Assembly: GCA_016787725.1 (NCBI GenBank) | Contig: JAEUTZ010000010.1 | Coordinates: forward strand, 1-64,000 | DNA from: Cyclobacteriaceae bacterium | GTDB lineage: Bacteria; Bacteroidota; Bacteroidia; Cytophagales; Cyclobacteriaceae | Length of the DNA stretch: 64,000 bases | Direction: 5' to 3' | Part shown: positions 16,625 through 26,000 of the stretch, in pieces | Position numbering within the stretch: position 1 is the stretch's first letter | How the letters are laid out: every line of letters begins with the position of its first letter | The notes under the pieces: generated by a model | The model's input: the letters and a program-made list of their open reading frames with translations, nothing else | What the model was told of the DNA's origin: nothing | Database searches by the model: none | Made by a program: the position numbers and the translations under genes

Positions 16625-16948
16625 TTAACAGCAGCTTTCCTGAACTTCATTCAGAAGATCGCCCAGGAGTTTGCGCGCCTTTAACAAAGCTTTGGGTTCA
16701 ATGCAATAACAAACAGAGGGCCCTTCGATGGACCCTTTAATAAGGCCGGCTTTCTTTAATTCTTTCAGGTGTTGGGATACGGTGGATTGGGAAAGCGGCA
16801 ACTCCTGCACGATATCACCGCACATGCACACTTTCTGTTCGGACAGATACTGCAGAATGGCAATCCGGGCCGGATGTGCCAAGGCCTTAGCGATCGCAGC
16901 CACTTCGTTTTGTGATTTGGTGAATTCTTCTGTTTTCGAGAGTCCCAT
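16625..16948 (-). CDS. arsR: ArsR-family metalloregulatory repressor
   Basis: 107 residues with the ArsR/SmtB winged helix: ALAHPARIAILQYLSEQ, then the recognition region LPLSQSTVSQHLKELKKAG. The Cys pair in KVCMCGDIV lies in the alpha3 position where ELCVCDL binds As(III) in classical ArsR proteins, and two more cysteines end the protein (ESCC). It should repress its own operon and release DNA on arsenite binding. A perfect 16-base palindrome lies 10 bases upstream of the ATG and fits autorepression. It leads the operon arsR-arsM-arsN2. Confidence 0.93.
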   Translation of the reverse strand: MGLSKTEEFTKSQNEVAAIAKALAHPARIAILQYLSEQKVCMCGDIVQELPLSQSTVSQHLKELKKAGLIKGSIEGPSVCYCIEPKALLKARKLLGDLLNEVQESCC

Positions 16949-16957
16949 AGTGCTATA

Positions 16958-16973
16958 ATCGTAATATTACGAT
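16958..16973. promoter_or_regulatory. ArsR operator (perfect palindrome)
   Basis: ATCGTAATATTACGAT is perfectly self-complementary and lies 10 bases upstream of the arsR start, where a repressor would block transcription. A copy with one mismatch lies between arsR and arsM. Confidence 0.7.
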
Positions 16974-17132
16974 AAATGTTTCAGATCTTCCAAAAATATT
17001 TTTTATGGGAAGGGGAAGCGGATCAGGAGCAGTATTTTATAACCTATTGGAATCGTGTTATTTACGTTGAGACCTTGTATTTGAACTACCGAATAATAGC
17101 AGGAACTTTGTCAGGATTTAATAACACTGGTT

Positions 17133-18176
17133 ATGATTGCTGTGAAAGGATATGCTGCTCCCAATGCGAAAGCGCCCCTGGCGCCCTTTACTTTTTCGCG
17201 CAGAACGGTAGGAAAAAAAGATGTACGCATTGAGATCTTGTATTGCGGAGTGTGTCATTCCGACATTCATCAGGTGCGCGATGAATGGGGTGGTTCGATT
17301 TACCCCATGGTGCCGGGTCATGAAATTGTAGGCCGGATTTCGCACGTAGGGGAAGCGGTAAAGAATTTTACGGTGGGTGATCTGGCCGGAGTTGGTTGTT
17401 TCGTGGATTCCTGTCGCACCTGTCCAAGTTGCCGCGCAGGCAATGAACAGTACTGCGAGCAGGGCATGGCCGGCACCTACAACAGTTATGAAATGGATAA
17501 GAAGACACCTACGTATGGGGGTTATTCCAATTGCATTGTTGTGGATGAGAGTTATGTGCTGCATGTTTCGGAGCGACTGCCCTTGCAGGCAGTGGCACCT
17601 TTGCTGTGTGCGGGAATCACCACGTATTCACCATTACGTCATTGGAAGGTTGGAGCCGGACAAAAAGTAGGTATTGTCGGGTTGGGCGGGCTCGGCCATA
17701 TGGCCGTCAAACTTGCCGCTTCCTTTGGTGCCGAGGTTACCGTGCTCAGTTCGTCCGCCTCCAAAGAAGCCGATGCCAAACGATTAGGGGCTCATCACTT
17801 TGTGAATACAAGCGATGAAAAGGCGGCTTCCCGCATGCGCAACCAGTTCGATTTTATTCTGGACACCGTCTCAGCCAACCATGATTTGAATCACTACCTG
17901 GGGATGTTGAAAGTGGACAGTACCATGGTACTGGTGGGTGCACCACCGGATGCCGTGCCGGTAGAAGCCTTTAGTTTAATTCCCAAGCGGAAAACCCTGG
18001 CGGGTTCCATGATTGGGGGGATCCGTGAAACCCAGGAAATGCTGGACTATTGTGCATCGAATAACATTGTATCCGATATTGAGCTCATCCGCATCAAAGA
18101 CATTGAACAAGCGTATGGGCGCATGATCCGGGGCGATGTGCGTTACCGCTTTGTCATTGACATGGCAACGCTATAA
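17133..18176 (+). CDS. Zinc-dependent alcohol/aldehyde dehydrogenase (YahK/cinnamyl-alcohol type)
   Basis: 347 residues of the medium-chain dehydrogenase family. Catalytic zinc ligands are Cys in CGVCHSD, His in PGHEIVG and a later Cys (LLCAGITTY). The structural zinc loop is CRTCPSCRAGNEQYC. The Rossmann motif is GLGGLGHMAVK, and the following SSSASKEADAKRLGA region suggests NADP preference. Close relatives (YahK, CAD) reduce a wide range of aldehydes. It is divergent from arsR with 184 bases between starts and transcribed alone; its link to arsenic resistance is not supported by any visible shared operator. Confidence 0.92.
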   Translation: MIAVKGYAAPNAKAPLAPFTFSRRTVGKKDVRIEILYCGVCHSDIHQVRDEWGGSIYPMVPGHEIVGRISHVGEAVKNFTVGDLAGVGCFVDSCRTCPSCRAGNEQYCEQGMAGTYNSYEMDKKTPTYGGYSNCIVVDESYVLHVSERLPLQAVAPLLCAGITTYSPLRHWKVGAGQKVGIVGLGGLGHMAVKLAASFGAEVTVLSSSASKEADAKRLGAHHFVNTSDEKAASRMRNQFDFILDTVSANHDLNHYLGMLKVDSTMVLVGAPPDAVPVEAFSLIPKRKTLAGSMIGGIRETQEMLDYCASNNIVSDIELIRIKDIEQAYGRMIRGDVRYRFVIDMATL

Positions 18177-18211
18177 AGCGTGATTCAATTCTCGGATTGG
18201 GTGAGTCGGAT

Positions 18212-18670
18212 TTATTTTCGGCTTAACCGCCTCAACCAGACGGAGAGTAGAATGATTGCAATTCCCACCGCGCTCGTTTTAATAAATGAATAGCGAAGGG
18301 CCGGCAACGCTTCCAGCAGAATAACCTCATCGTTGTTCACCAATAAGCCAACACGATCGCCAACCTGGTGATGAAAGGAATTGAAATCCCTGATGGTATC
18401 ACGTTTCGTGACCTGCTTTTGGTTCACCATATAACGGAGGGTTATTACTTGATGGTCGGAGGAAGGAAGATCAGCGATCTCCAGGATCACGCCCGTTGTT
18501 TTGAATTTGTCCTCATCGGGAAAGGTGTTAAACAACAACCCAATGCCAATCAGGAACACAAAAATTCCAAGCAAGGCTACCAATTTACTTCCGATATGAA
18601 GTGTTTTGGCAGAGAGGGTACTACCGGTTCCGGATTCAGGACTGAAAAAGAGCAGGAATCGTTCGAGCAT
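18212..18670 (-). CDS. DUF3592-like two-helix membrane protein
   Basis: 152 residues with a membrane helix near residues 28-48 (LVALLGIFVFLIGIGLLF) and another near the C-terminus (AVGIAIILLSVWL). Between them is a beta-rich domain (TTGVILEIADL, ITLRYMVNQKQV, VGDRVGLLVNND) matching the general DUF3592 layout. Function unknown. It starts 11 bases after the stop of the transketolase C-terminal gene on the same strand, so the two are probably co-transcribed. Confidence 0.75.
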   Translation of the reverse strand: MLERFLLFFSPESGTGSTLSAKTLHIGSKLVALLGIFVFLIGIGLLFNTFPDEDKFKTTGVILEIADLPSSDHQVITLRYMVNQKQVTKRDTIRDFNSFHHQVGDRVGLLVNNDEVILLEALPALRYSFIKTSAVGIAIILLSVWLRRLSRK

Positions 18671-18681
18671 GAACAGAATCC

Positions 18682-19638
18682 TTATTTCCTACGGGCCATT
18701 ACGCGCTCGGCAGCAGCCACAATGTTTTCAGGACTGAGTCCGTACTTCTTTAATAGTTGAGTGGGTGTACCGCTTTCTCCAAACGAATCGTTCACGGCAA
18801 CAAGCTCCAGCGGGGCAGGGCGGAAGCGGCCAAGTACCTGGGCAATACTATCTCCTAAGCCGCCATTCATTTGATGTTCCTCGCAAGATACAGCGCATCC
18901 TGTCTTTTCAACGGACGCCAGGATCGCCTCGACATCCAGCGGTTTGATGGTATGGATATTAATGACTTCGGTAGAAATTCCTTTGGCAGCCAAGTGGGCT
19001 TCGGCTTCTATGGCCTGCCACACCATATGGCCTGTGGCAAAAATGGAAACCTGCGTACCTTCAATCAGCCGATCTGCTTTGCCGATGGTAAAGGGTCGTT
19101 CCGGGGCCATAAAGATGGGCCAACTGGGCCGGCCAAACCGGAGATACGCAGGTCCTTCATGGTGGCCCAATGCGAGGGTAGCCGCTTTCGTTTGATTATA
19201 GTCGCACGGTACAATCACGGTCATGCCCGGCAACATTTTCATCATCCCAATATCTTCCAGAATCTGATGTGTAGCACCATCTTCACCCAGGGTCAATCCT
19301 GCATGCGAGGCACAGATCTTAACATTTTTACCGGAGTAAGCAATCGATTGACGGATTTGATCGTAAACCCGGCCCGTTGAGAAGTTGGCGAACGTTCCGG
19401 TAAACGGAATTTTGCCACCGATGGTCATGCCCGCTGCCAGCCCCATCATATTGGCCTCGGCAATCCCTACCTGAAAGAACCGATCCGGAAAATCTTTCTT
19501 GAAGGCATCCATCTTGAGGGAGCCGGTCAGGTCGGCACACAACGCCACCACGTTGGGGTTTGCTTTGCCCAGTTCGTGAAGGCCGGCTCCAAAGCCTGAT
19601 CGGGTATCTTTCTTTTCCGTGAAGGAGTACTTGGTCAT
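18682..19638 (-). CDS. Transketolase, C-terminal subunit
   Basis: 318 residues covering the pyrimidine-binding and C-terminal domains of transketolase: ALCADLTGS at the start of the domain, VGIAEANMMGLAAGM with the catalytic Glu that activates thiamine diphosphate, and the regulatory-type C-terminal domain (VINIHTIKPLD, SCEEHQMNGGLGD). The diphosphate-binding half is missing here and is encoded separately at 56121-56969. Split transketolases are known in many bacteria and archaea, usually as adjacent genes; here they are about 36 kb apart. A DXP-synthase-like alternative is less likely given the length and motifs. Confidence 0.9.
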   Translation of the reverse strand: MTKYSFTEKKDTRSGFGAGLHELGKANPNVVALCADLTGSLKMDAFKKDFPDRFFQVGIAEANMMGLAAGMTIGGKIPFTGTFANFSTGRVYDQIRQSIAYSGKNVKICASHAGLTLGEDGATHQILEDIGMMKMLPGMTVIVPCDYNQTKAATLALGHHEGPAYLRFGRPSWPIFMAPERPFTIGKADRLIEGTQVSIFATGHMVWQAIEAEAHLAAKGISTEVINIHTIKPLDVEAILASVEKTGCAVSCEEHQMNGGLGDSIAQVLGRFRPAPLELVAVNDSFGESGTPTQLLKKYGLSPENIVAAAERVMARRK

Positions 19639-19769
19639 GATCGCAAGGATTAGGACGCAAGTTTATACATAATGGGGCGAACTTCCGATGGCTGTTAAGG
19701 TTTTGTTAAAGCTATGATAAAGGCAAACGCCAGATGCCGGCATCCGTATTCATTCCCAAAAGTTCGCCT

Positions 19770-19850
19770 ATGTCGAAATCCGATCGCAAGTTGTTTATTT
19801 GGTTTCTCGTACTACTTGCCTTATCGATCCTGCCCTGGTTTTTAGGTTGA
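19770..19850 (+). CDS. Tiny membrane peptide (26 aa)
   Basis: ATG 19770 to TGA 19848-19850 encodes a lysine/arginine start (MSKSDRK) and one hydrophobic helix (LFIWFLVLLALSILPWFLG). It lies between the starts of two leftward genes in an otherwise empty gap. It has the character of small membrane proteins, but could be chance. Confidence 0.3.
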   Translation: MSKSDRKLFIWFLVLLALSILPWFLG

Positions 19851-19880
19851 TGCATCTACTGCAAAAAGAGCCCGAAAATT

Positions 19881-22079
19881 CTATTCTTTCATTCGCTTCA
19901 GCCCCTGCACCTTCAACTCAGCCCGCCTGTTTTTGGAGTGTTCTTCTTCCGGACAAATTACCCCATCGCTGCACCGGTTCAGGATTAACTCTTCGCCAAA
20001 CCCAACGGCTTCAATCCTGCTTTTCGCAATTCCCTGGTTAACGAAGTAATTCATCGTGGCATTGGCTCGCAGTTGTGAAATCCGCTTGTTGACCTCGTTT
20101 GTTCCCCGCGAATCGGCATGGGCTCCAATGTGAAGGGTCGACTTCGGGTTGCGTTTTAATGTGCGAACTACCTTAATCATCTTGCTCATCGATTCCGCAC
20201 TGATGGTGGATTTGGCATAATCAAAATAGACTTCTTCCTTTTCGATATACACTTCCTCCAATACGAGATCATTTAGCAAGTCGCCTTCAAACAAGTCTTT
20301 TGAATCCAAATGAAATCCGACCGGAATGAAGCCCGGTTTATGCGCCATGATTTCATATTTCCGGTGCGGCCGGATCAGGAAATTATATTGACCGGTAGAA
20401 TCAACCACGACCGAATCCACCGTGTTGTTGCTCAGGTTTCGTAAGGTAACCGTAGCATCCGCCAGCAGGTTTTGAGTTTCATTATTATAGATTTTCCCCT
20501 TGGCAAATAGTTTATATCGCCAGAGGGGTAACAGGATGCTGTCGATGACAATGGTTTTATCGCGGGTGGAAATCTCCAGGTCTTCCAGGGTTTCAAAACC
20601 ATCTTTCTCACCGCGGATCCTGAAGTCCTGATCATACGGGAGGGTAAGTAAAAAATTTCCATTTTGGTCGGTACGCACCGAATCCACCAAGGTACCCTTA
20701 TTATCGTAGACTGAAATTTTTGTACCGGGCAATCGCTGTTGTTCAGTGCTTAGTTCGCGCACTTCGCCTCGTAAAGAATATAAACTGGAGATGAATACAA
20801 AAATATCATCAAGGCCATGGCCACCAGGCCGGTTGGAAGACAAATATCCCATGCGTTCGGTGGAATCCAGCACAATGGCAAAGTCATCATAGGTTGAATT
20901 GAGCGGTGCCATAAAGTTTTTAACCTGCGTAAAGCTGAAATCTTTCCGGATGTGACTTACCAGAATATCCAGCCCTCCCAAACTTCCGTGTCCGTTGCTG
21001 GAGAAATATAAGGTGGTGTCATTGGATAAGTAAGGGAAGAGTTCGTCTCCCGGAGTATTAACGGTGGTTCCGGCATTGATTGGTTTTTGCCAGGCTCCGT
21101 TTTCAAATTTAGAATAGTACAGGTCCGTACCACCGATTCCCTGACTCATGGTGGAGGCAAAGAAGAGCAGCGTGCCGTCCTTGGAGATGGTTGGATGAGA
21201 GGTTGAGTAATGATCCCCATTATAAGCAAACGGCTGAATATGGTCCAGTCTGCCTTCGGCAACATCAGCAAAAAACAATTGCAGGTGTACCTTTCCACTT
21301 TCATCTTTCAAGGCCCGGTTGCCTTTCAGGTTGCTTCTGGTAAAAACTACTTTTTTATGGTCATTATAAAATACAAGAGGTCCATCGTGGAATTTAGTAA
21401 AGAAAGAACTGGTTTGATACAATTCGGGTTGACCATAGTCACCCAGTTCTTGTAATTCAACATAGTAGAGATTGAGCAGCGTCTCATGGTCCTTATGCGC
21501 GTTGGCCGGATTGTGATGGATTAATGCCTTGTGCGGACGCGAAGAAGAAAAGACGAAGCCATGCTTATGATAGGAGAGACCGAAGTCAGATTCTTCACTA
21601 TTAAAAGGAACATTGGATACGGCAAAGCGAATGGAGTCATTGTTATAGCGGTTGAGAAAATCAAAGAAGGCAATTTTTTCTTTTGCCCGTGTATCCTCAG
21701 GTCTTAGCTTTTGATACGTCTCCATCCAGGTTTTGGCTTCCGGATAACGATGGTTCATCGCCAATGCCTCGACATAGAGATAAAGGGTTTCGGGCTTGAC
21801 ATCCGGTTCGGTAACGAGGGAAGAAAGCCAAACCTCTGCGTGTTGGGGATCGGCCAGCTTTAAATAGCATTCGGCCGTGCGGGTTCTCGCATGAATGTTT
21901 TTTGGATCCTTTTCAGCAACATGTAAATACAGATGCAGGGCATTGCGGTAGGCCAGGTGCTCATAGAAGTGATCGGCTTTGTTGACGGTGGATTTAAATA
22001 AGGTGGAAACGTTGGTACTTTGCCCGTACCCCACCTGAAAGATGCCAATCCATACGATGATTAAAAGTACCCGACTCAT
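19881..22079 (-). CDS. PorE-like OmpA-family protein (TPR, beta-propeller, CRD, OmpA)
   Basis: 732 residues with a signal peptide (about 1-19). Domains in order: TPR-like helices (about 25-150, with ARTRTAECYLKLADPQHAEV), PD40/WD40-like propeller blades (about 170-430, with SSSRPHKA, FFASTMSQGIGGTDLYYSKF, SSNGHGSLGGLDI), a carboxypeptidase-regulatory-like beta domain (about 440-600), and a C-terminal OmpA peptidoglycan-binding domain (HIGAHADSRGTNEVNKRIS). This order is that of PorE, a component that anchors the type IX secretion machinery to peptidoglycan. It is the last gene of a three-gene operon, 3 bases after the PorP/SprF-like gene, so it probably serves the surface protein encoded upstream. 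Confidence 0.9.
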   Translation of the reverse strand: MSRVLLIIVWIGIFQVGYGQSTNVSTLFKSTVNKADHFYEHLAYRNALHLYLHVAEKDPKNIHARTRTAECYLKLADPQHAEVWLSSLVTEPDVKPETLYLYVEALAMNHRYPEAKTWMETYQKLRPEDTRAKEKIAFFDFLNRYNNDSIRFAVSNVPFNSEESDFGLSYHKHGFVFSSSRPHKALIHHNPANAHKDHETLLNLYYVELQELGDYGQPELYQTSSFFTKFHDGPLVFYNDHKKVVFTRSNLKGNRALKDESGKVHLQLFFADVAEGRLDHIQPFAYNGDHYSTSHPTISKDGTLLFFASTMSQGIGGTDLYYSKFENGAWQKPINAGTTVNTPGDELFPYLSNDTTLYFSSNGHGSLGGLDILVSHIRKDFSFTQVKNFMAPLNSTYDDFAIVLDSTERMGYLSSNRPGGHGLDDIFVFISSLYSLRGEVRELSTEQQRLPGTKISVYDNKGTLVDSVRTDQNGNFLLTLPYDQDFRIRGEKDGFETLEDLEISTRDKTIVIDSILLPLWRYKLFAKGKIYNNETQNLLADATVTLRNLSNNTVDSVVVDSTGQYNFLIRPHRKYEIMAHKPGFIPVGFHLDSKDLFEGDLLNDLVLEEVYIEKEEVYFDYAKSTISAESMSKMIKVVRTLKRNPKSTLHIGAHADSRGTNEVNKRISQLRANATMNYFVNQGIAKSRIEAVGFGEELILNRCSDGVICPEEEHSKNRRAELKVQGLKRMKE

Positions 22080-22082
22080 ACC

Positions 22083-23018
22083 TTAAAAGTATCGGGGAGT
22101 AATAACCCCTTTCTTGTGGAATTTGAACCGGTAATTCAACATGGCCTCATGCGAACCAAGTTCTACTACCCGAATAGGTCCAGCGGTGATGGTATAGGAA
22201 TAACCAAACTGCAACTGGTCGGTAATCTGAATCTGGGTCATCGCCACTACCTGTTGCGAAGATTTATACGAAGCACCCACCCACACTACCTCGTCAATCA
22301 AAAGATTGGCATTGATGTCAAACTCGATGGGTTGACCGTCAATGAACTGCATCAGGAAGTTAGGCTTGAGTTTCAACATGCGATTTATCTCAAATACGTA
22401 ACCCCCGTTTAAGATAAAGGGCTTGTTTTGATAGACTGTTTCAAAATCCGGCCCCCGGTCAAACACATTATTGATTAAATGCGGTGCCGAAAGACCGAGG
22501 TAGGCATGCTTGCTGGAATAATAAATACCCGCCCCAATGTTTGGGCGGCTGGCCCGGATGTCTCCGCTAAAAGCAGGATCGGGCGAAAGGTTCGGATTCA
22601 AATTGCTATAGACATCAAGACTGGAATATTCAGCGGAATACAGGCTCAGGCCACCTTGTATACCAAACGACAGGAACCCTTCTGATCCCACACTTACAGG
22701 TATCCGATAAGCGTAGATCGCATTGATCCCCGACTGACTAAAGATGCTGATCTTGTCATGAACCACCAGGAACCCGAGCGACATGCGCTTGTTCGCAATG
22801 GGGGAATGCGCAGAAAAAGTCTGTGTGGTGGGCGCACCCGGCATCCCCACATTTTGGAACCGGGCGAGCGCAGTGGCACTTAATGACTGATGACTTCCGG
22901 CATAGGCCGGATTAATGGCCAGCGTATTGAACATGTATTGTGAATACGTAGCCACTTGTTGAGCGCGTACGGAAACCGCAACCATCAGAAGCACCAGCAC
23001 GAACGGCAGCTTCTTCAT
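22083..23018 (-). CDS. PorP/SprF-family outer-membrane protein
   Basis: 311 residues with a signal peptide ending at VRAQQ. The start of the mature protein, YSQYMFNTLAINPAYAGS, is the defining PorP/SprF motif, followed by a beta-barrel rich in aromatic-polar alternation (GFLVVHDKISIFSQSG, AGIYYSSKHAYLGLS, LQFGYSYTI). PorP/SprF proteins are known to be needed for secretion or surface attachment of particular type IX substrates with type B C-terminal domains. The gene starts one base after the stop of the 1809-residue type B substrate, which strongly suggests that this is its dedicated partner. Confidence 0.95.
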   Translation of the reverse strand: MKKLPFVLVLLMVAVSVRAQQVATYSQYMFNTLAINPAYAGSHQSLSATALARFQNVGMPGAPTTQTFSAHSPIANKRMSLGFLVVHDKISIFSQSGINAIYAYRIPVSVGSEGFLSFGIQGGLSLYSAEYSSLDVYSNLNPNLSPDPAFSGDIRASRPNIGAGIYYSSKHAYLGLSAPHLINNVFDRGPDFETVYQNKPFILNGGYVFEINRMLKLKPNFLMQFIDGQPIEFDINANLLIDEVVWVGASYKSSQQVVAMTQIQITDQLQFGYSYTITAGPIRVVELGSHEAMLNYRFKFHKKGVITPRYF

Positions 23019-23019
23019 C

Positions 23020-26000
23020 TCAATTGCGTTTAAGAATTATATAGCCATTGAATAGCCTGCGGCCTTCGTCATCTTCGGTCAGGTCGATGTAGATTGTATA
23101 GAAGTACGTTCCATCGGGCAAATTGCCGTTCATCAGTCCATGGTTGGCCTGGCCGGTCCAGTAATTGCGTTCGTTACTGTAGTTGGTGGTTTCATAAACC
23201 AGGTTGTTGTATCGATCAAAAATCCTGACTTCATTTTCGGGATCTTGTTCGATGCCATTGATACGCCAATAGTCATTCAATCCATCGCCATTGGGCGACA
23301 CGGCCTGGAAGACCCGGAATTTGGCAGGGCCCACCTCAATGCGAACGGAGGCTGAATCCATCAACCCACCCGAATCCTGAATCCAATATTGTATGGAGTC
23401 AATTCCCTGAAATTCGAATTGCGGAGTGTAGTTGATCTGGTTATTTTCAATGGTGGCGCGGCCTTTAAATGTTCGGATGCGAATCAGTTGCAGACGATCA
23501 CTGGAATCGCGTTGTTGATACATGCCATAAAACTCAAGATACGGATCGGCAATTACCAGATCATTGGAGAGCACATCAATCAGGGTGGCAGCATCGCCTG
23601 CTACACTGGCCTGATCCGGGATGGCTACCGGAGGATCATTAACCGGAAGAATAGTTATCGTTGCCGTAGCAACACCACAAAGTCTATCGGTATCACAAGC
23701 CCTCAGTTGCCACGTGGAAATCCCATTATAATTTATTGCCGGAGTAAACAAGAAGCAAAAGTTTAGGTCAGGGTCGGAGACCATCTCGCCACCACCGCTT
23801 AGGTTGACCGGTGCTTCGTACGTGATCAGATCACCGTCCACATCGAGTACCTGTACGCATACTTGCAACACAGAATCTTCCTTGACAATTAATTCAAGTC
23901 CATCTATAACCGGTGCATCATTAACCGGTAACACGGTGAAAACCACCTTGGCGACATTGGAAAACAACTCCCCATCATGAGCGCGATACGTAAGACTATC
24001 CTTGCCAAAATAGTTTTCGGCTGGTGTATATGTAAAGTCGGGTCCGGTGCCGGTGATGGTTCCATTTACCGGAGCGTCAATCATGCTAAACGTAAACGTA
24101 TCGCTGTCAATATCGCTGGTCGTAAGTGTAATTGTTTCCGGAGTATCTTCAAGAACGTCCACGGCCTGATCGGTAACCGTAGGCGGATCGTTCTCAGGAG
24201 TAACAATGATGATAATGGAAATTGCAGTACAGAGTGTAGCATCGCAAATGGAAAGGTTCCAGGTGGCGGGCCCGTGATAGTTTGGATTGGGTTCAAAGGT
24301 GAAACAGAACTTATTATCGATCCCGGAAGGTTGCAAAGTTAGCGTACCGGAGGGACCTACGGGATCAAACGGGCCGATCTGGGTAATATCACCATCGATG
24401 TCAACTGCCTCAAAGCAGAATGGTAGGGCCGTATCTTCCGGAGTGGTGTAGGTTAATTCATTTTGCGGAAGACCATTGAGTAAAACAAATGGCGGATCAT
24501 TAATGGGCAATACGTTAATGGTGACCCTGGCCACATTGCAGAGATCCGGATTATTCGGGTCACATATCGTTACCAGAGCGATTTCCTGACCATTGAATTG
24601 AGGAGTCGGGATAAAGGTGAAGCACAAAGCTCCTGTATTGTCAGGAACAATCGTACCATTCCCATTGACAAGCGAAATGTCGGAAATGATGGCCGGGTCA
24701 TTTTCTGCATCGGAAACAAGAATGCATACCAGCACACTTTCGTCTTCATTAACCGAAATCACCACATCTTGTGGAATGGGTGCATCGTTTACCGGAAGTA
24801 CCTCAAACGTAAGTGTGGCCTGGTTTGATAACGCTCCCTCGTTGTCTTTTACCGTGTACACCAGGGTTGAAGTACCAAAGAAATTGGGGGCTGGTGTATA
24901 AGTAACCTGACCCTGTGCACTTACAGTATACGTACCCTGCCCCGGTATCGTAAATGATTTATCCTCTGCCGGAGTACTTGGGTCCAGATCGACACTGGAT
25001 AATGAAACTGTGCCATCCGGGTCACTGTCGTTGGCAGTCAGGATCACTACATGGGGTTGATCTTCATTCGTGGTCGCTTGATCGTTACTAGCCAGTGGCG
25101 GATCATTGATAGACAGCACTGTAATGGATACGCCCGCGATATTCGAATTTACACTTCCGTCATTTACCTGGAAGGTGAAGTTGTCGAGGCCATTAAAGTT
25201 TAACTGCGGCTGATAGGTTAACCCTGGTGGTGTACCGGTTAACGTTCCATGGGCCGGAGGGGTAACAAGGGTATAAGTCAGATTATCCAGATCAATGTCA
25301 TTGCCAACAAGTGTTATCGCTAGTTCGGTATCTTCATTAACCGTGTACGAATTTGCCAATGCGGTAGGCGCATCGTTGACAGGGTTAATGATCAAAGAAA
25401 CCGTAGCGGTATTGGAGTTACTGACACCATCATTGACAGAAAAGGTAAACGAATCGGATCCTGAATAATTGGAGGCCGGACTAAAGGTTACCACACTGCC
25501 GGTGCCTGATAGTGTACCGTTTACCGGTTGACTAACAATGGTGTACGTAAGCGGGGCTCCTTCTGGATCCGCAGCCGTTAATGCGATGGATTTAGGAGTA
25601 TCTTCATCCACCGATACATTTTGATCGGTTGCAATTGGAGGATCATTAACCGAATTGTCAAGACTTAATGTCACCGTGGCACTGTTAGAATTAACGGTTC
25701 CATCATTTACCTGAAAGGTAAACTGATCCGTACCCACAAAGCCCAGGTTCGGAGTATAGGTGATGTTGGGAGCTACACCGGTCAGGTTTCCATTCGTGGG
25801 TTGAGTGAGTATGGTAAAGTTCAGAGGATCATTATCTAAATCAATGGCGGTGAGGGAAATGGCCCGGGGTGCGTTCAATTGATAATCCAACGTTTGATCC
25901 AGGGCGATAGGGGCATCATTTTTTCCCAGAACCATGATGGAAACAGTTCCCGTGTTGGAATCAGCAGTGCCGTCATTGGCTTTGAAAGTAAAACTATCAG

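Noticed and set aside
17133-18176. Alcohol dehydrogenase as part of the arsenic operon
   Set aside because: It is on the opposite strand and has no copy of the ATCGTAATATTACGAT operator of its own beyond the shared intergenic region.
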